Shown here piece after piece: positions 1 through 8,235 of a stretch of 64,000 nucleotides of DNA. Source of the DNA: Aliiroseovarius sp. S1339 (GTDB taxonomy: Bacteria > Pseudomonadota > Alphaproteobacteria > Rhodobacterales > Rhodobacteraceae); contig NZ_JALPQG010000011.1 in NCBI RefSeq assembly GCF_023195695.1, forward strand, positions 1-64,000, in the 5' to 3' direction. Position 1 is the first letter of the stretch. Each line of letters opens with the position of its first letter. The position numbers and the translations under genes were made by a program. The notes below the pieces were generated by a model. It saw only the letters and a program-made list of their open reading frames with translations. It made no database searches and was not told the DNA's origin.

Positions 1-1047
1 ATCGTGTTCGGGGACAGCCCCACCTCTTGTGATGCTAACTCTTCCGCCCGCTTCAGAATTTCTTCAAGGGATCGTGCTTGGTCGTCTGGGCTTTTGCGAT
101 AGATCTTTGGCAATCTCTTCAAAACACTGACATAGTAAAACAAGTCTTCCTGTCGTAGGTTAGAGAGCAGTCACGTTCGTCGCTTCAGCGAATTGAGCTA
201 GGACAGCCCTGCGTTGCTTCACATCTTTAGCAATTTTCATAAGTTCGGCTGGGTCATCCTCAACACGGTTTCGGCTTGCGATCTAGTCAGACACGATAGA
301 CGTGATTTCATCGCTGTAGCGACGACGTTCAAGCGGCTTGGGAGGATCGAGATTGACCAAATGTAAATGGTCACTAATTGCTGGTGGCAAATCGAGATCC
401 AGATTCGGATAAGGCGATGCCACCTTCCGACGATCAAAGCGCTCCAATGCTTCTGCTTGCGCCACTAAGCGCAATGATCTCACCGCACGTAGAGCCGGGG
501 CATCACAGTCAGGACGACCAAGGTCTGCCTCAGCCATTGCCCGGCTTGATGCTTCATACTCTGGGGTTGCGATTTCAGTTTTTAGGGCTGCAATCTCCTT
601 GTGAATACAGGACAAATCTTGCTCGGAATACCCACCTTTCCCCAACTCCGCGTTATCTTCAGGTAAGAGCTCTGCTGCGCACCCACGGGCCGCCACGAGG
701 CGCGACGCAACCGCTCGGCTTCTCTGTGCGAGATATCGCTGCCACCATTCCTCTGGCGTTGGGGCGTCTGGCTCATAATATCGCTCTTCTTCGATTTGCT
801 CCAGTTTCTGTGCAACCAGATCGGACAAGAAGCGCTGCGCCTCAGTCTTTGTGATCCGCTTGCTTTTCATACGTTCATTACAGGCCTCAAAGCCCGAGTT
901 CACAATATTTGCGAGAATCTTAGCTGTGGAAAACCGCGAAGTGCGAAAGCTGATTTGAATGTACGAGGTCTTGGAAACCCTTGCAGGCAAGCGTCTTCGC
1001 CAAATGTAAACCGCTCCACGGCGGGTAACATGATTTAGTCCAGTCAT
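1..1047 (-). pseudogene. Decayed tyrosine recombinase (phage-type integrase), runs off the left edge
   Basis: The protein opens with the N-terminal segment typical of Rhodobacteraceae integrases (MTGLNHVTRRGAVYIWRRRL) and reads for 254 codons to an in-frame TAG at 283-285. The same frame then resumes (IASRNRVEDDPAELM...) until a TAA near 160-162. Beyond it a shifted frame continues as LRQEDLFYYVSVLKRLPKIY and on to position 1. The simplest reading is one nonsense mutation plus a 2-base loss in a CT run near 160-166. Only the N-terminal and SAM-like part lies in the window; the R-H-R-Y catalytic domain would lie to the left. It is very unlikely to give a working enzyme. It marks the edge or a relic of an integrated element. 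Confidence 0.8.
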
Positions 1048-1251
1048 AACGACATCCCCTCGGGTTGGAAGGTGTCGAAACTTTATTTCGCAAACCGAGC
1101 GAGATGCTTAAACGTGATGCACCTACGAGATGCAGCTGGGAATAGATTCCCAACGAGCAAAACGCGTCTCAGTAAAATCAATAGGTTATGTGGAAGTTGG
1201 CTGTGTTCGCAGTCTCAAGCTAGCCAGTCTGGGCTATAATTTCCCAAAGAA

Positions 1252-1411
1252 CAGGGAAATTAACAGGGAAAAACTGCTGAATTTATCGATTTTCGGGCTG
1301 GAGGTCTTGAATTCAGTTAAGAAAACAGTGGCTTGCAAAGGAATTCCCTAAACTAATCAACAGGGAAATTCCACGCGGTTATCAATGAAATAACGCGGGG
1401 GAGCAGGGAAA
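1252..1411. repeat. Four direct CAGGGAAA octamers next to an integrase relic
   Basis: Exact copies of CAGGGAAA lie at 1252-1259, 1264-1271, 1361-1368 and 1404-1411. The first two are 12 bases apart. Inverted TTTCCC occurs at 1240-1245 and 1442-1447. Four identical octamers in 160 bases are unlikely by chance. Arm-type binding sites of tyrosine integrases form such clusters, so these may be arm sites of the broken integrase; that is inference. Confidence 0.5.
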
Positions 1412-1602
1412 CGACTGTGGCAGTATGCGGGTTGACTATTTTTTCCCAAATACTTGCATTCATAGTGAAGCAGGCTTTCTATGGAGTTGCGGTGAATGCT
1501 GGGTTTGAGATCACGGTCAAAATGCTTCACCAAGTACAAAAAGGCCCTTGAGCAATCGATTACAGACTTTCGTGGCTACATGGTAAAATTGTTCCAGAAT
1601 TT

Positions 1603-1627
1603 GAAAGCGCCGGTTACCGGCGCTTTC
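1603..1627. terminator. Perfect 11-bp stem hairpin
   Basis: GAAAGCGCCGG and CCGGCGCTTTC pair perfectly around a TTA loop, followed by GCTTTTC on the plus strand. It lies just past the stop of the collagen-like gene read on the minus strand and probably ends that transcript, although the T-run is better on the plus strand. Confidence 0.6.
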
Positions 1628-1632
1628 GCTTT

Positions 1633-2658
1633 TCAATCGAAGACTGTTGGGAAATGATTTTTGTCAACGATGCCTACGAAAAAGTCACCATCGGTTCCAG
1701 GTGAACCGGCCTGCCCGTTGGCCCCCGAGCTGCCGACTGACCCGGGAGATCCGGCGGGTCCTCCACCGCAATAGGGTTTTGCTTCCTGTCCACCCGGACC
1801 CGCAGCACCACCTCTACCTCCAATACCGGGCGCCCCTGGGGAACCGGGTTGCCCGCTCGAAACGGTAACCCTGAACTTTTGGCTTAGACTCGGGAGCAAC
1901 GAAGCGGACGACAATATTGTCACGGTACCACCGCTACCACCCGTGCCAGCAACACCTCCATCGCCTCCGCGCCCACCGGTGCCACCGTTTCCGCCGCGAC
2001 CACCACCAGCTTTGCAGTCAAAAAAGCTTGAAGATGCAGGCGTTCCTTTCCGCCCGTTACCTCCGTCGCCACCTTTCTGACCTTGCCCACCTTGCCCACC
2101 AGTTCCGCCGGTCAAATCGACGTGCGGCCCTGAGGACGGCACATTCAGGGTGGCAATGGTTATTGATGGGCTGGCAAATCCCGTCGCACCCGGTACGCCT
2201 GTTTCACCTCCTCCCCCAGTCCCACCCGGATTGCCGTCAGCGGGGCCATGTGTACCGGTGGGACCTTGACCCGGTTTTGCAGACGCAGTGGCGGTTGGAG
2301 GTTTTTCGTAGGTGATGGTCCCCGGATTTGCCGGATCCCGAACGACTATGTCTCTAGCGATGATGAAGAAATTTCGCCGTCGGTCTAGCGCCTGCGCCGA
2401 AAAGGTTAGCTTTGCACCTGGTTCGAAGACCAGCCTGTCCGTCTTGATGAACCATCCATCAAACCGGGTATCGCCATTGACGACGAAAGGCTCTGACAGC
2501 TTCAACAAATCCGCCTGCCTAATGGTTTGGATTTCGTTGATCACCGCAACTTCGGGTAGCTCGGTTGCGTCTGCACCATCGGCATTCGATTGAAATGCAA
2601 ACAACAAAGTGATGGCTGCAGCTGTTGTTGTGGAGTTGATTAGTTTCGACGTTTTCAT
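1633..2658 (-). CDS. Secreted collagen-like glycine-rich protein
   Basis: The start at 2658 is chosen because CAGGAG sits 8 bases upstream and gives a clean signal peptide (MKTSKLINS, a hydrophobic stretch, then a site near ADGADA). A roughly 100-residue N-terminal domain (VVNGDTRFDGWFIKTDRLVF, ALDRRRNFFIIARDIVV) precedes about 200 residues rich in Gly-X-Y triplets such as GSPGAPGIGG and GGDGGNGRKG. Two parts carry single Cys residues (FDCKAG, KPYCGGG). It is probably exported and forms an extended or collagen-like fold. It follows the small secreted gene at 2688-3041 by 29 bases in one operon, divergent from the SARP-type regulator. The exact function is unknown. Confidence 0.75.
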   Translation of the reverse strand: MKTSKLINSTTTAAAITLLFAFQSNADGADATELPEVAVINEIQTIRQADLLKLSEPFVVNGDTRFDGWFIKTDRLVFEPGAKLTFSAQALDRRRNFFIIARDIVVRDPANPGTITYEKPPTATASAKPGQGPTGTHGPADGNPGGTGGGGETGVPGATGFASPSITIATLNVPSSGPHVDLTGGTGGQGGQGQKGGDGGNGRKGTPASSSFFDCKAGGGRGGNGGTGGRGGDGGVAGTGGSGGTVTILSSASLLPSLSQKFRVTVSSGQPGSPGAPGIGGRGGAAGPGGQEAKPYCGGGPAGSPGSVGSSGANGQAGSPGTDGDFFVGIVDKNHFPTVFD

Positions 2659-2687
2659 TTTCAATGCTCCTGATTTGTGTTCTCGAC

Positions 2688-3041
2688 TTATTGGGTCGAC
2701 CATTGGTAACCAACCCAGCCACCGCGGCCGCCATCTCTGATCCCTCCTGTAGGGCCAGTCCTTTGAGTAACGCCATTCTGGAAGTCGTTTCGGCGCAGAT
2801 ATTCTTTATGTTGCCGATCTTCGTTTTGGCGCTGGATACGATTGTAGGAATTGAATGAGTCGTTACTTTGAGTGCCGCGCAGGTTTTGACAGGCCATTGA
2901 GTACGATGGCTGGCAAGAGCCGGATTGTTGCGCGGTTGCATTGATTGGAATTGCAATCAGGAGTAGTGTTGCCCCTATAAACGTAAGCTGCGCTATTCCG
3001 GTGATTTCGGATTTATGGTCATGTATGAAGTTTTTGAACAT
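2688..3041 (-). CDS. Small secreted protein of unknown function
   Basis: The start at 3041 follows TGGAGAG at good spacing. The first 37 residues hold a charged N-region, a hydrophobic core (LTFIGATLLLIAIPINA) and an AQQ cleavage region, so it is probably exported. The mature part is about 80 residues, Asn/Gln/Arg-rich, with two Cys residues (GSCQPSY, MACQNL) and a glycine-rich end (GPTGGIRDGGRGGWVGY) recalling the neighbouring collagen-like protein. It is first in a two-gene operon and probably shares the divergent control region with the regulator at 3192. No family recognised. Confidence 0.6.
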   Translation of the reverse strand: MFKNFIHDHKSEITGIAQLTFIGATLLLIAIPINATAQQSGSCQPSYSMACQNLRGTQSNDSFNSYNRIQRQNEDRQHKEYLRRNDFQNGVTQRTGPTGGIRDGGRGGWVGYQWSTQ

Positions 3042-3098
3042 TTTTTCTCTCCAGTGTCTCACGCACATTCTGCGTGTGAAGAGAGACTATGAGCTGAC

Positions 3099-3116
3099 CG
3101 TCATCAAAGCGTCATC
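3099..3116. promoter_or_regulatory. Candidate SARP operator: heptamer repeated with 11-base period
   Basis: CGTCATC occurs at 3099-3105 and again at 3110-3116, a period of 11 bases. SARP-family regulators are known to bind heptamer direct repeats spaced one helical turn (11 bases) apart. The pair lies in the 150-base region between the divergent secreted-protein operon and a SARP-like gene, so it may control one or both. The assignment is by pattern only. Confidence 0.45.
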
Positions 3117-3191
3117 GGCCCCTTTCAGAACGCTCCTCGTGCCCAAAAGTTTTCTGAAACACTCTGGCGGCTAATTGAAAGGCAAACGGAC

Positions 3192-4856
3192 TTGGATCGT
3201 GAATCTGAGGAAGCGGACGTGCTTGAGCGGAGCCAAACGGCTACGGCACGAGCACATTTATATGGACCCTTTCGGCTGAGGTTAAATAACGATTTTGATA
3301 TAACTCCCAGTAGCCCTTTGCGCCAGGCAATACTCGCCGTTTTGATTGATGCGCCAACCCAATCCACGTCGCGGCGAGTTCTTCAGGAAATGTTTTGGGG
3401 TTCCGCCACCCGAGCGAAGTCCAATGCAAGCCTGCGCACCGCCGTTTATCTGCTGAAGCGAGATATCGCGGCCCTTGGCGAGGATGTTATCCAAGCCGAC
3501 CGTAATGTGATCTCTCTTGCACGTGACCGGATATTGGCGCACCCCGGTTTGGTGCCCGGTGCAACTTTTTTGGAAGGATTGGACCTGCCGCTGCAGGATT
3601 GCGAAGGATTCGAAGATTGGCTTCGCGCTAAGCGCGTTGGATACGACATCGACAATGTACCTGCGCCAGTCGAGATTGGAACGTTGGCACAGATTGGAAC
3701 TAGGCCAAATCGACCCGTAGTTCTCGGTATTTTCCCCGCAATTCATGCCGACTTGAATCTCGAAGAACTCTTTCGAATCAACGCGGTGCTCGACTCGATG
3801 GCGCGATCCGTGTCCTACATGACTGAGCTTGATATCCACGATCTGCGCGGCTTCGATGTAGACGCTCTACCGCTGCCAATCGAGTCCGGAACCGGTCCAA
3901 CGCATCTCTTACAACCCATTGTCGAACTGCGAGGTAGTTGTCTGCGATTGACACTCCGGCTGTTCGAGGCCAGTTCCCGACGTATTGTCTGGGTTTCTGT
4001 TCCGTTCGATGCCTACTCGGTGCACGTCGAGGATCATGCAAACGTCGCGACGGAGACATTACTCGCACATCTCGCCTCGAGCAGTGTCGCCGGCAACGTG
4101 CCCGATCTTTTCCCCTGGACGGCAATTACCGCGCTGTTTTCTCTGGATGACAAACTCATTCACAGAACCGAAACCCAGATCCAATGCATGATTGAGAATG
4201 GAGCTCCGCCAGTGTTCGAGTGCTTGCGATTATTTGCACAAGTTTTCAAAGAGAACGAGGGCTTAGAGACGGAACATCGAATTTCCCCGGAAACTCTCTG
4301 CGAGTTGATTGCGAACGTCCCAAATTCCAATCCGATGTTACCTCTTTGGCAGAGCCTCGCAGGCTACTGCGCCCACATGCTGCTAGGCGAGAACGATCTT
4401 GCAGAATTACTGCTCGAAAGTGCACATGATCTGGCACCGACCCTTGCCCTCAATCTTGATCATCTTGCCGTGGTGAGGATGATGCGAGGCAATCTGGAAG
4501 GATCTGAATCAGCTTTTCAGCGCTGCCAAAAGTTCGGTGCAAGCAGTCCGTGGCGATACACCTATGATGTTACCGGATCGATGCTGGCGATGGCGCGTGG
4601 AGATTACCACACGTCGCTCAAGTACGCCAATCAGGCGCTAATGCGTAAGCCGCGTTTCATCGGTGCATTGCGCTATTCGATGGCTGGGTTCGCACTAGTG
4701 GGGAACCAGCAAGATGCCATGCTAATGCACACGCGCATTCGGCGCCTTCGTCCGAATTATGACTTTGGCGCCTGGACTGAGAGCATGATCCGTCGAACTC
4801 CGAGTGACCTAGGGCGGTCGCTTACCGAGAGCTTTCAACGCAATGGAATTACCTGA
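3192..4856 (+). CDS. SARP/BTAD-type transcriptional regulator with TPR-like C-terminus
   Basis: Residues about 20-105 resemble the winged-helix plus BTAD start of AfsR/SARP regulators (LYGPFRLRLNN, SPLRQAILAVLIDAP, LRTAVYLLKRDI). The middle (about 170-300) resembles the segment that precedes TPRs in related proteobacterial regulators, and the end (about 370-550) is helical and TPR-like (LALNLDHLAVVRMMRGNLEG, YANQALMRKPRFIGALRYSM). It has no signal peptide, membrane segment or NB-ARC ATPase. The start is probably TTG at 3192 (GAAAGG upstream); GTG at 3219 is an alternative. It ends 17 bases before the haloperoxidase-like gene and is probably the operon's own regulator. The activating signal is unknown. 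Confidence 0.75.
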   Translation: MDRESEEADVLERSQTATARAHLYGPFRLRLNNDFDITPSSPLRQAILAVLIDAPTQSTSRRVLQEMFWGSATRAKSNASLRTAVYLLKRDIAALGEDVIQADRNVISLARDRILAHPGLVPGATFLEGLDLPLQDCEGFEDWLRAKRVGYDIDNVPAPVEIGTLAQIGTRPNRPVVLGIFPAIHADLNLEELFRINAVLDSMARSVSYMTELDIHDLRGFDVDALPLPIESGTGPTHLLQPIVELRGSCLRLTLRLFEASSRRIVWVSVPFDAYSVHVEDHANVATETLLAHLASSSVAGNVPDLFPWTAITALFSLDDKLIHRTETQIQCMIENGAPPVFECLRLFAQVFKENEGLETEHRISPETLCELIANVPNSNPMLPLWQSLAGYCAHMLLGENDLAELLLESAHDLAPTLALNLDHLAVVRMMRGNLEGSESAFQRCQKFGASSPWRYTYDVTGSMLAMARGDYHTSLKYANQALMRKPRFIGALRYSMAGFALVGNQQDAMLMHTRIRRLRPNYDFGAWTESMIRRTPSDLGRSLTESFQRNGIT

Positions 4857-4873
4857 GGAAATAGGGGGAATTA

Positions 4874-5941
4874 ATGACTGAAGAATGCGAGCAACACAAA
4901 GAAATTGAGTGTGAGACCGAGATCGTGGAGATACTGAAACTCGGATGGCTATTGGTGGACAACGATAGATTGAGTTTGCGAAAGACTCCACCTGTGTACA
5001 ATTCACTTTCCGAATTCATTGGGGCAATCGTGGAGTTCTTTGAGGGTAATATCCCCAGTGATCTGAACGCTCTTTTTGAAGCTCTCGGCGATGCCATCAA
5101 TCCAAGAGTTAACGATCGGAACAGTACATTCAGCGTCGGCGGTGGATTACTGCACAAATCACTGCATAAATCGCTCCACAAGAGCCTTCACAAAAGTCTG
5201 CATAAGAGTCTTCACAAATCTGTCTACAGTGCCGGCGCTACGGGCTTAACCACTAGAGGTATTGATTGGCCGACGATTGAGGTTCCCTGGCGGGAACTTG
5301 ACCGGCTCTTCAATCTTAGGGAGGAATTTGGTTGGGACTGTTTCCCGCCCGATGTTCTCCCACCGCCGCCGGCAGTTCAGGTTCGGTTAGACGAGGCGAT
5401 AACGCTTATTGATCTTCAGAATGCGCTCCGCGAGCCCAACCAAGAATATCGTCGGGAACGCATACGCATCGAGGCTAGCAACGACCTGACAGCATTCATG
5501 CTTCCACTCGGCGCAGACGTCGCCACACCGGGCGGGCAAACAGCAGTCATGTTCCAGACCATCCTCTGGCTCGGAAGCTTGATCGGGCTCCTCTATAAGG
5601 AACGCTTCAATGCACCCCGACCGCATATCCTTAACTCCAAGTTGGAGCCCTTCATTCCGGTGCCAGCCTTTTCTTCTTATCCGTCGAACCACGCCTTCCA
5701 GTCTTTCCTGATCGCCGAAGTTTTCACGCGCGCGGTCCCGGAGCACCCAGGTGGCGAAGCACTTTTTTTTGCAGCGCAGGAAGTGGCTGAAAACCGCGAA
5801 CATGCTGGCCTGCATATCCCGTCGGACACGAAAGGCGGCCAATTGCTTGCTCGCCTATGCGCGCCGATGTTCGAAATTATTCTTGAGGACCAGATCCGCG
5901 ATGTCCGCGCGGAGTGGCTAGGAGAGGATTACTTCTCATGA
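4874..5941 (+). CDS. PAP2-superfamily / vanadium haloperoxidase-like protein with LHKS repeat
   Basis: The C-terminal half has the complete signature of the vanadium haloperoxidase and acid phosphatase superfamily: K242-x6-R249-P250, P270-S-N-H273, and R308-x5-H314-x3-D318. H314 would be the vanadate or phosphate ligand; the usual PSGH is PSNH here. The first 90 residues are acidic and unlike the family. Residues 93-116 are six LHKS tetrapeptides. There is no signal peptide and no obvious membrane segment, so a soluble cytoplasmic enzyme is likely. It may be a haloperoxidase or a phosphatase; sequence alone does not decide. The stop overlaps the protease start (ATGA), implying coupled translation. 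Confidence 0.75.
   Translation: MTEECEQHKEIECETEIVEILKLGWLLVDNDRLSLRKTPPVYNSLSEFIGAIVEFFEGNIPSDLNALFEALGDAINPRVNDRNSTFSVGGGLLHKSLHKSLHKSLHKSLHKSLHKSVYSAGATGLTTRGIDWPTIEVPWRELDRLFNLREEFGWDCFPPDVLPPPPAVQVRLDEAITLIDLQNALREPNQEYRRERIRIEASNDLTAFMLPLGADVATPGGQTAVMFQTILWLGSLIGLLYKERFNAPRPHILNSKLEPFIPVPAFSSYPSNHAFQSFLIAEVFTRAVPEHPGGEALFFAAQEVAENREHAGLHIPSDTKGGQLLARLCAPMFEIILEDQIRDVRAEWLGEDYFS
5150..5221 (+). repeat. Six tandem LHKS-coding 12-base units
   Basis: Six consecutive units encode Leu-His-Lys-Ser, but their codons differ: CTG/CTC/CTT for Leu, CAC/CAT for His, AAA/AAG for Lys, TCA/TCG/AGC/AGT/TCT for Ser. No two units are identical in DNA. The peptide is therefore kept by selection and is not a fresh slippage product. 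It lies between the acidic N-terminus and the catalytic domain of the haloperoxidase-like protein. Confidence 0.9.
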
Positions 5942-7431
5942 ACAACGACTTACAGAATCCAAAGCCAATCTATGCAGCTGACAACGACCTTCGCTATGTT
6001 GACAGCCATCCCGATTTTTTCAGTCACCCGTCCGGCACTGGCTTCCGCCCGGCGTTTCATGCGCTCTGGCACCTCAAGGAATTGGGGCTCGTGAACGACC
6101 TTGGGAGCTACACTAGCCCTGCTTGGGACGAAGCAAAGGCATATGCGGGTGTAGCCGACAACCCACCTATGCGTGTTGTGATTATTGATACTGCAGTGGA
6201 TTACAATCACCCCAATTTAAAAGATTCAGTCGACAAAGCACTGATGCGGGATTTCAGTCGGTTCGATAAGGGGACGTTTGCTGTCCTCGATACAAATATT
6301 GTCCCGGCCAACGATGCTTCGAGAATGCAGATCGAAGCTGCGACCATGACAATGGAACCCGATTTGGGTGCTGCCATCGCCAAAGAGCGCGCTTGGATCA
6401 CCGAAAAATATAACAATAATAACAATGATTTGCTTAAAAACAGCCAGCAGCGAGTCTTTGGAGCTCACGGCACTGCTGTCGCTGGTTTGATCGGAGCGAG
6501 ACCGACAACAATTTCGCTCCGGGAACCTGCATTTTTTCACGGCCGTGCTGATGGCGATTTCGACGAGTCCGTCATTCGCCAATGCGTGGAACTTCCCTAC
6601 GCCGGGGTTAATCCGTTCAGTCAGATTGTTCCGCTTTCGGTGTCTGCATCACCGCGTCCTGAGATGCTTTTCTACGCAATTCAATACGCGAGATGTCTTG
6701 CGCCCTCGATCGTGGTCGTCGCTGATTCTTGGGAGCGCCCAGCTGAATACAATGGTACACCTTGGGAAGATTTGGAAGATGCTTTTCTTGACCTTTGTAA
6801 GGAAAGCCTCGTATTTTGCGCCGCAGGCAATGATGATCTAGAAAACCTAGTCTATCCCGCATCCCTAAGTTCCGAAAGGGAAGGTCCTTGGGCCGTGGGT
6901 GCTTGCGAAAGATACTATGTCGAAGAAGGTGGCCACACGACCGTTGTTGTGAATGACCTGAGCTACTCACCTGATTTCGAGATAGCCATCGGTCTCGAGG
7001 AAACTTCAAATCATGAGAAGAATTCACAGTGGATGATCCGTACGTTAAGTACAGAATTGCCGAGGTTTGATCAGACAGAACAGAAAATCGATCCTTGGGG
7101 GACTATCGATAAGGAGTTGGGAAGCCCCAAAGCATCTACGAAATATCCACCTCGGGACGTCATTACCACTGATCTTCCAGGACGCTTTGGTTATAATCCT
7201 GCGTCTTACAAGTACAAGCCCTTGGCGGACGGGGAGCATTACGAAATTGCCTCGTTGTTCTGTCGGTTTGCAGGCACGTCGGCGTCCGCCGCCATCGCAG
7301 GTGGACTTGCTAGCTTGATCCCACCTAGCATGCTAAAATTAACCCGTCCTGGCGCGAGGCCCAAAGACGAAGCCGGCACTTTGGCCAAGTTGCTCGGAAG
7401 AGATTTGGCGCTCCATTTGTTCCGTAAATAA
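5938..7431 (+). CDS. Subtilisin-like serine protease (S8 family), cytoplasmic type
   Basis: The catalytic triad is readable: D84 in VVIIDTAVDYNHP, H177 in GAHGTAVAGLIG and S448 in FAGTSASAAIAGG. The last deviates from the usual GTSMA. The start at 5938 overlaps the preceding stop as ATGA, with GGAGAGG upstream; a start 24 bases earlier is less likely. At 497 residues it has no signal peptide or propeptide typical of secreted subtilases, so it probably acts in the cytoplasm. A run of five Asn (about 160) precedes the His motif. It is the last gene of the regulator-haloperoxidase-protease operon. Plausible substrates are its operon partner or the secreted collagen-like protein; neither is shown. 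Confidence 0.85.
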   Translation: MNNDLQNPKPIYAADNDLRYVDSHPDFFSHPSGTGFRPAFHALWHLKELGLVNDLGSYTSPAWDEAKAYAGVADNPPMRVVIIDTAVDYNHPNLKDSVDKALMRDFSRFDKGTFAVLDTNIVPANDASRMQIEAATMTMEPDLGAAIAKERAWITEKYNNNNNDLLKNSQQRVFGAHGTAVAGLIGARPTTISLREPAFFHGRADGDFDESVIRQCVELPYAGVNPFSQIVPLSVSASPRPEMLFYAIQYARCLAPSIVVVADSWERPAEYNGTPWEDLEDAFLDLCKESLVFCAAGNDDLENLVYPASLSSEREGPWAVGACERYYVEEGGHTTVVVNDLSYSPDFEIAIGLEETSNHEKNSQWMIRTLSTELPRFDQTEQKIDPWGTIDKELGSPKASTKYPPRDVITTDLPGRFGYNPASYKYKPLADGEHYEIASLFCRFAGTSASAAIAGGLASLIPPSMLKLTRPGARPKDEAGTLAKLLGRDLALHLFRK

Positions 7432-7585
7432 GTGTTTGACCCGAAACAATTGGAGGGGGCTGCCGGCATGACCGCGAGATGCCACCCGGCAGTTGATGGC
7501 AAGGCCAAAACTCTATTGAGATTAGCAGACTGAGTTGGCGCCTTGCCCCGCACTGCAGCTGTGTATGCTATTCGCTCTCGTATTC

Positions 7586-8122
7586 TCAAGCAATGCATAC
7601 AACGGCGCGTAAGCGCCATTTTGTTAAGTCCGGTGCGAACAGGCGGTCCGCAAGATCGGGTATGCTAGGTACAAGTTCAAACCTACCTTTGTTGATCATC
7701 CGGATAGCAGCACGTTGGGCTTTGTATCCGTGTTGATCGCCCTTCTCATGTTTGCCGATCTTGTCTCCCAGTTCGGGCAGTGGTTCGCCGGGCTGTGCAC
7801 CGAACCACAGAAACTCTGCCAGCTTGAGAGATTCCGGGTCGAAGCGTACCCAGATCACGCAGCCTGATGGTTTGTCTGCCAGCCGAATGTTGATCTTTTG
7901 CCTTGCGGTTTTGGCTCCGATGAAGCTGGATTTCATCTGCACATGTCGCTCAATGCCATTCGCCTCCAGCAGGATGTCATAGCCGCTGCGGTCGGTATGG
8001 CTGCGCAGGATGTCCATTTCAATCCCGCGTTTCCACATCTCCCGGCAGAGTTCACCGAGAAAGCCGTATTCAAGATACTGTTCCCGAAGGCTGGAAGCAT
8101 CGTTGTGCATGGTGTCTTTCAT
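7586..8122 (-). CDS. PD-(D/E)XK nuclease-like protein, divergent from controller gene
   Basis: The start at 8122 has GGAG six bases upstream. An N-terminal acidic helix (EYGFLGELCREMWKRG) is followed by SGYDILLEANGIERHVQMKSS, a D...Q-x-K arrangement seen in restriction-like folds. The rest (CVIWVRFDPESL, FLWFGAQPGEPLP) matches a hypothetical family I know from alphaproteobacterial accessory regions, where it lies beside an Xre-type regulator. It faces away from the C protein and shares the C-box region. It could be the restriction enzyme of this cluster or a phage-derived nuclease; its activity is unproven. Confidence 0.5.
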   Translation of the reverse strand: MKDTMHNDASSLREQYLEYGFLGELCREMWKRGIEMDILRSHTDRSGYDILLEANGIERHVQMKSSFIGAKTARQKINIRLADKPSGCVIWVRFDPESLKLAEFLWFGAQPGEPLPELGDKIGKHEKGDQHGYKAQRAAIRMINKGRFELVPSIPDLADRLFAPDLTKWRLRAVVCIA

Positions 8123-8186
8123 TATTGCTCCGCAATGACCTGGGCATCAGTCACGCTTCCAGATGGCAACCAGTCAAGCAAAAAGA

Positions 8187-8212
8187 GACTCATAGTCTGT
8201 AGATTTGACGTC
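8187..8212 (+). promoter_or_regulatory. Tandem C-boxes (controller-protein operator)
   Basis: GACT-CAT-AGTC at 8187-8197 is a perfect C-box. After the four-base spacer TGTA comes GATT-TGA-CGTC at 8202-8212, a weaker second box. Two boxes with a four-base spacer are the known operator layout of restriction-modification controller proteins. The site ends 23 bases before the controller ATG at 8236. Confidence 0.8.
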
Positions 8213-8235
8213 TGCATTCATGACCCAAGATAGGG

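Larger units (their letters stand above)
1048..1632. other. 585-base non-coding stretch between integrase relic and collagen-like gene
   Basis: No open frame here has a convincing start, ribosome site or protein-like composition. The stretch is AT-richer than its surroundings and carries four direct CAGGGAAA copies, two TTTCCC motifs in the opposite direction, and a strong hairpin at its right end. It sits upstream of the integrase relic, where phage attachment and arm sites are often found. Confidence 0.6.

Noticed and set aside
5150-5221. The LHKS repeat as a sequencing or slippage artefact
   Set aside because: All six DNA units differ at synonymous positions, which slippage or assembly error would not produce.
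7460-7547. Two inverted repeats after the subtilase gene: CTGCCGG/CCGGCAG and GGCAAGGC/GCCTTGCC
   Set aside because: The spacers are 19 and 34 bases and no T-run follows. They may be chance or weak terminators between convergent genes.
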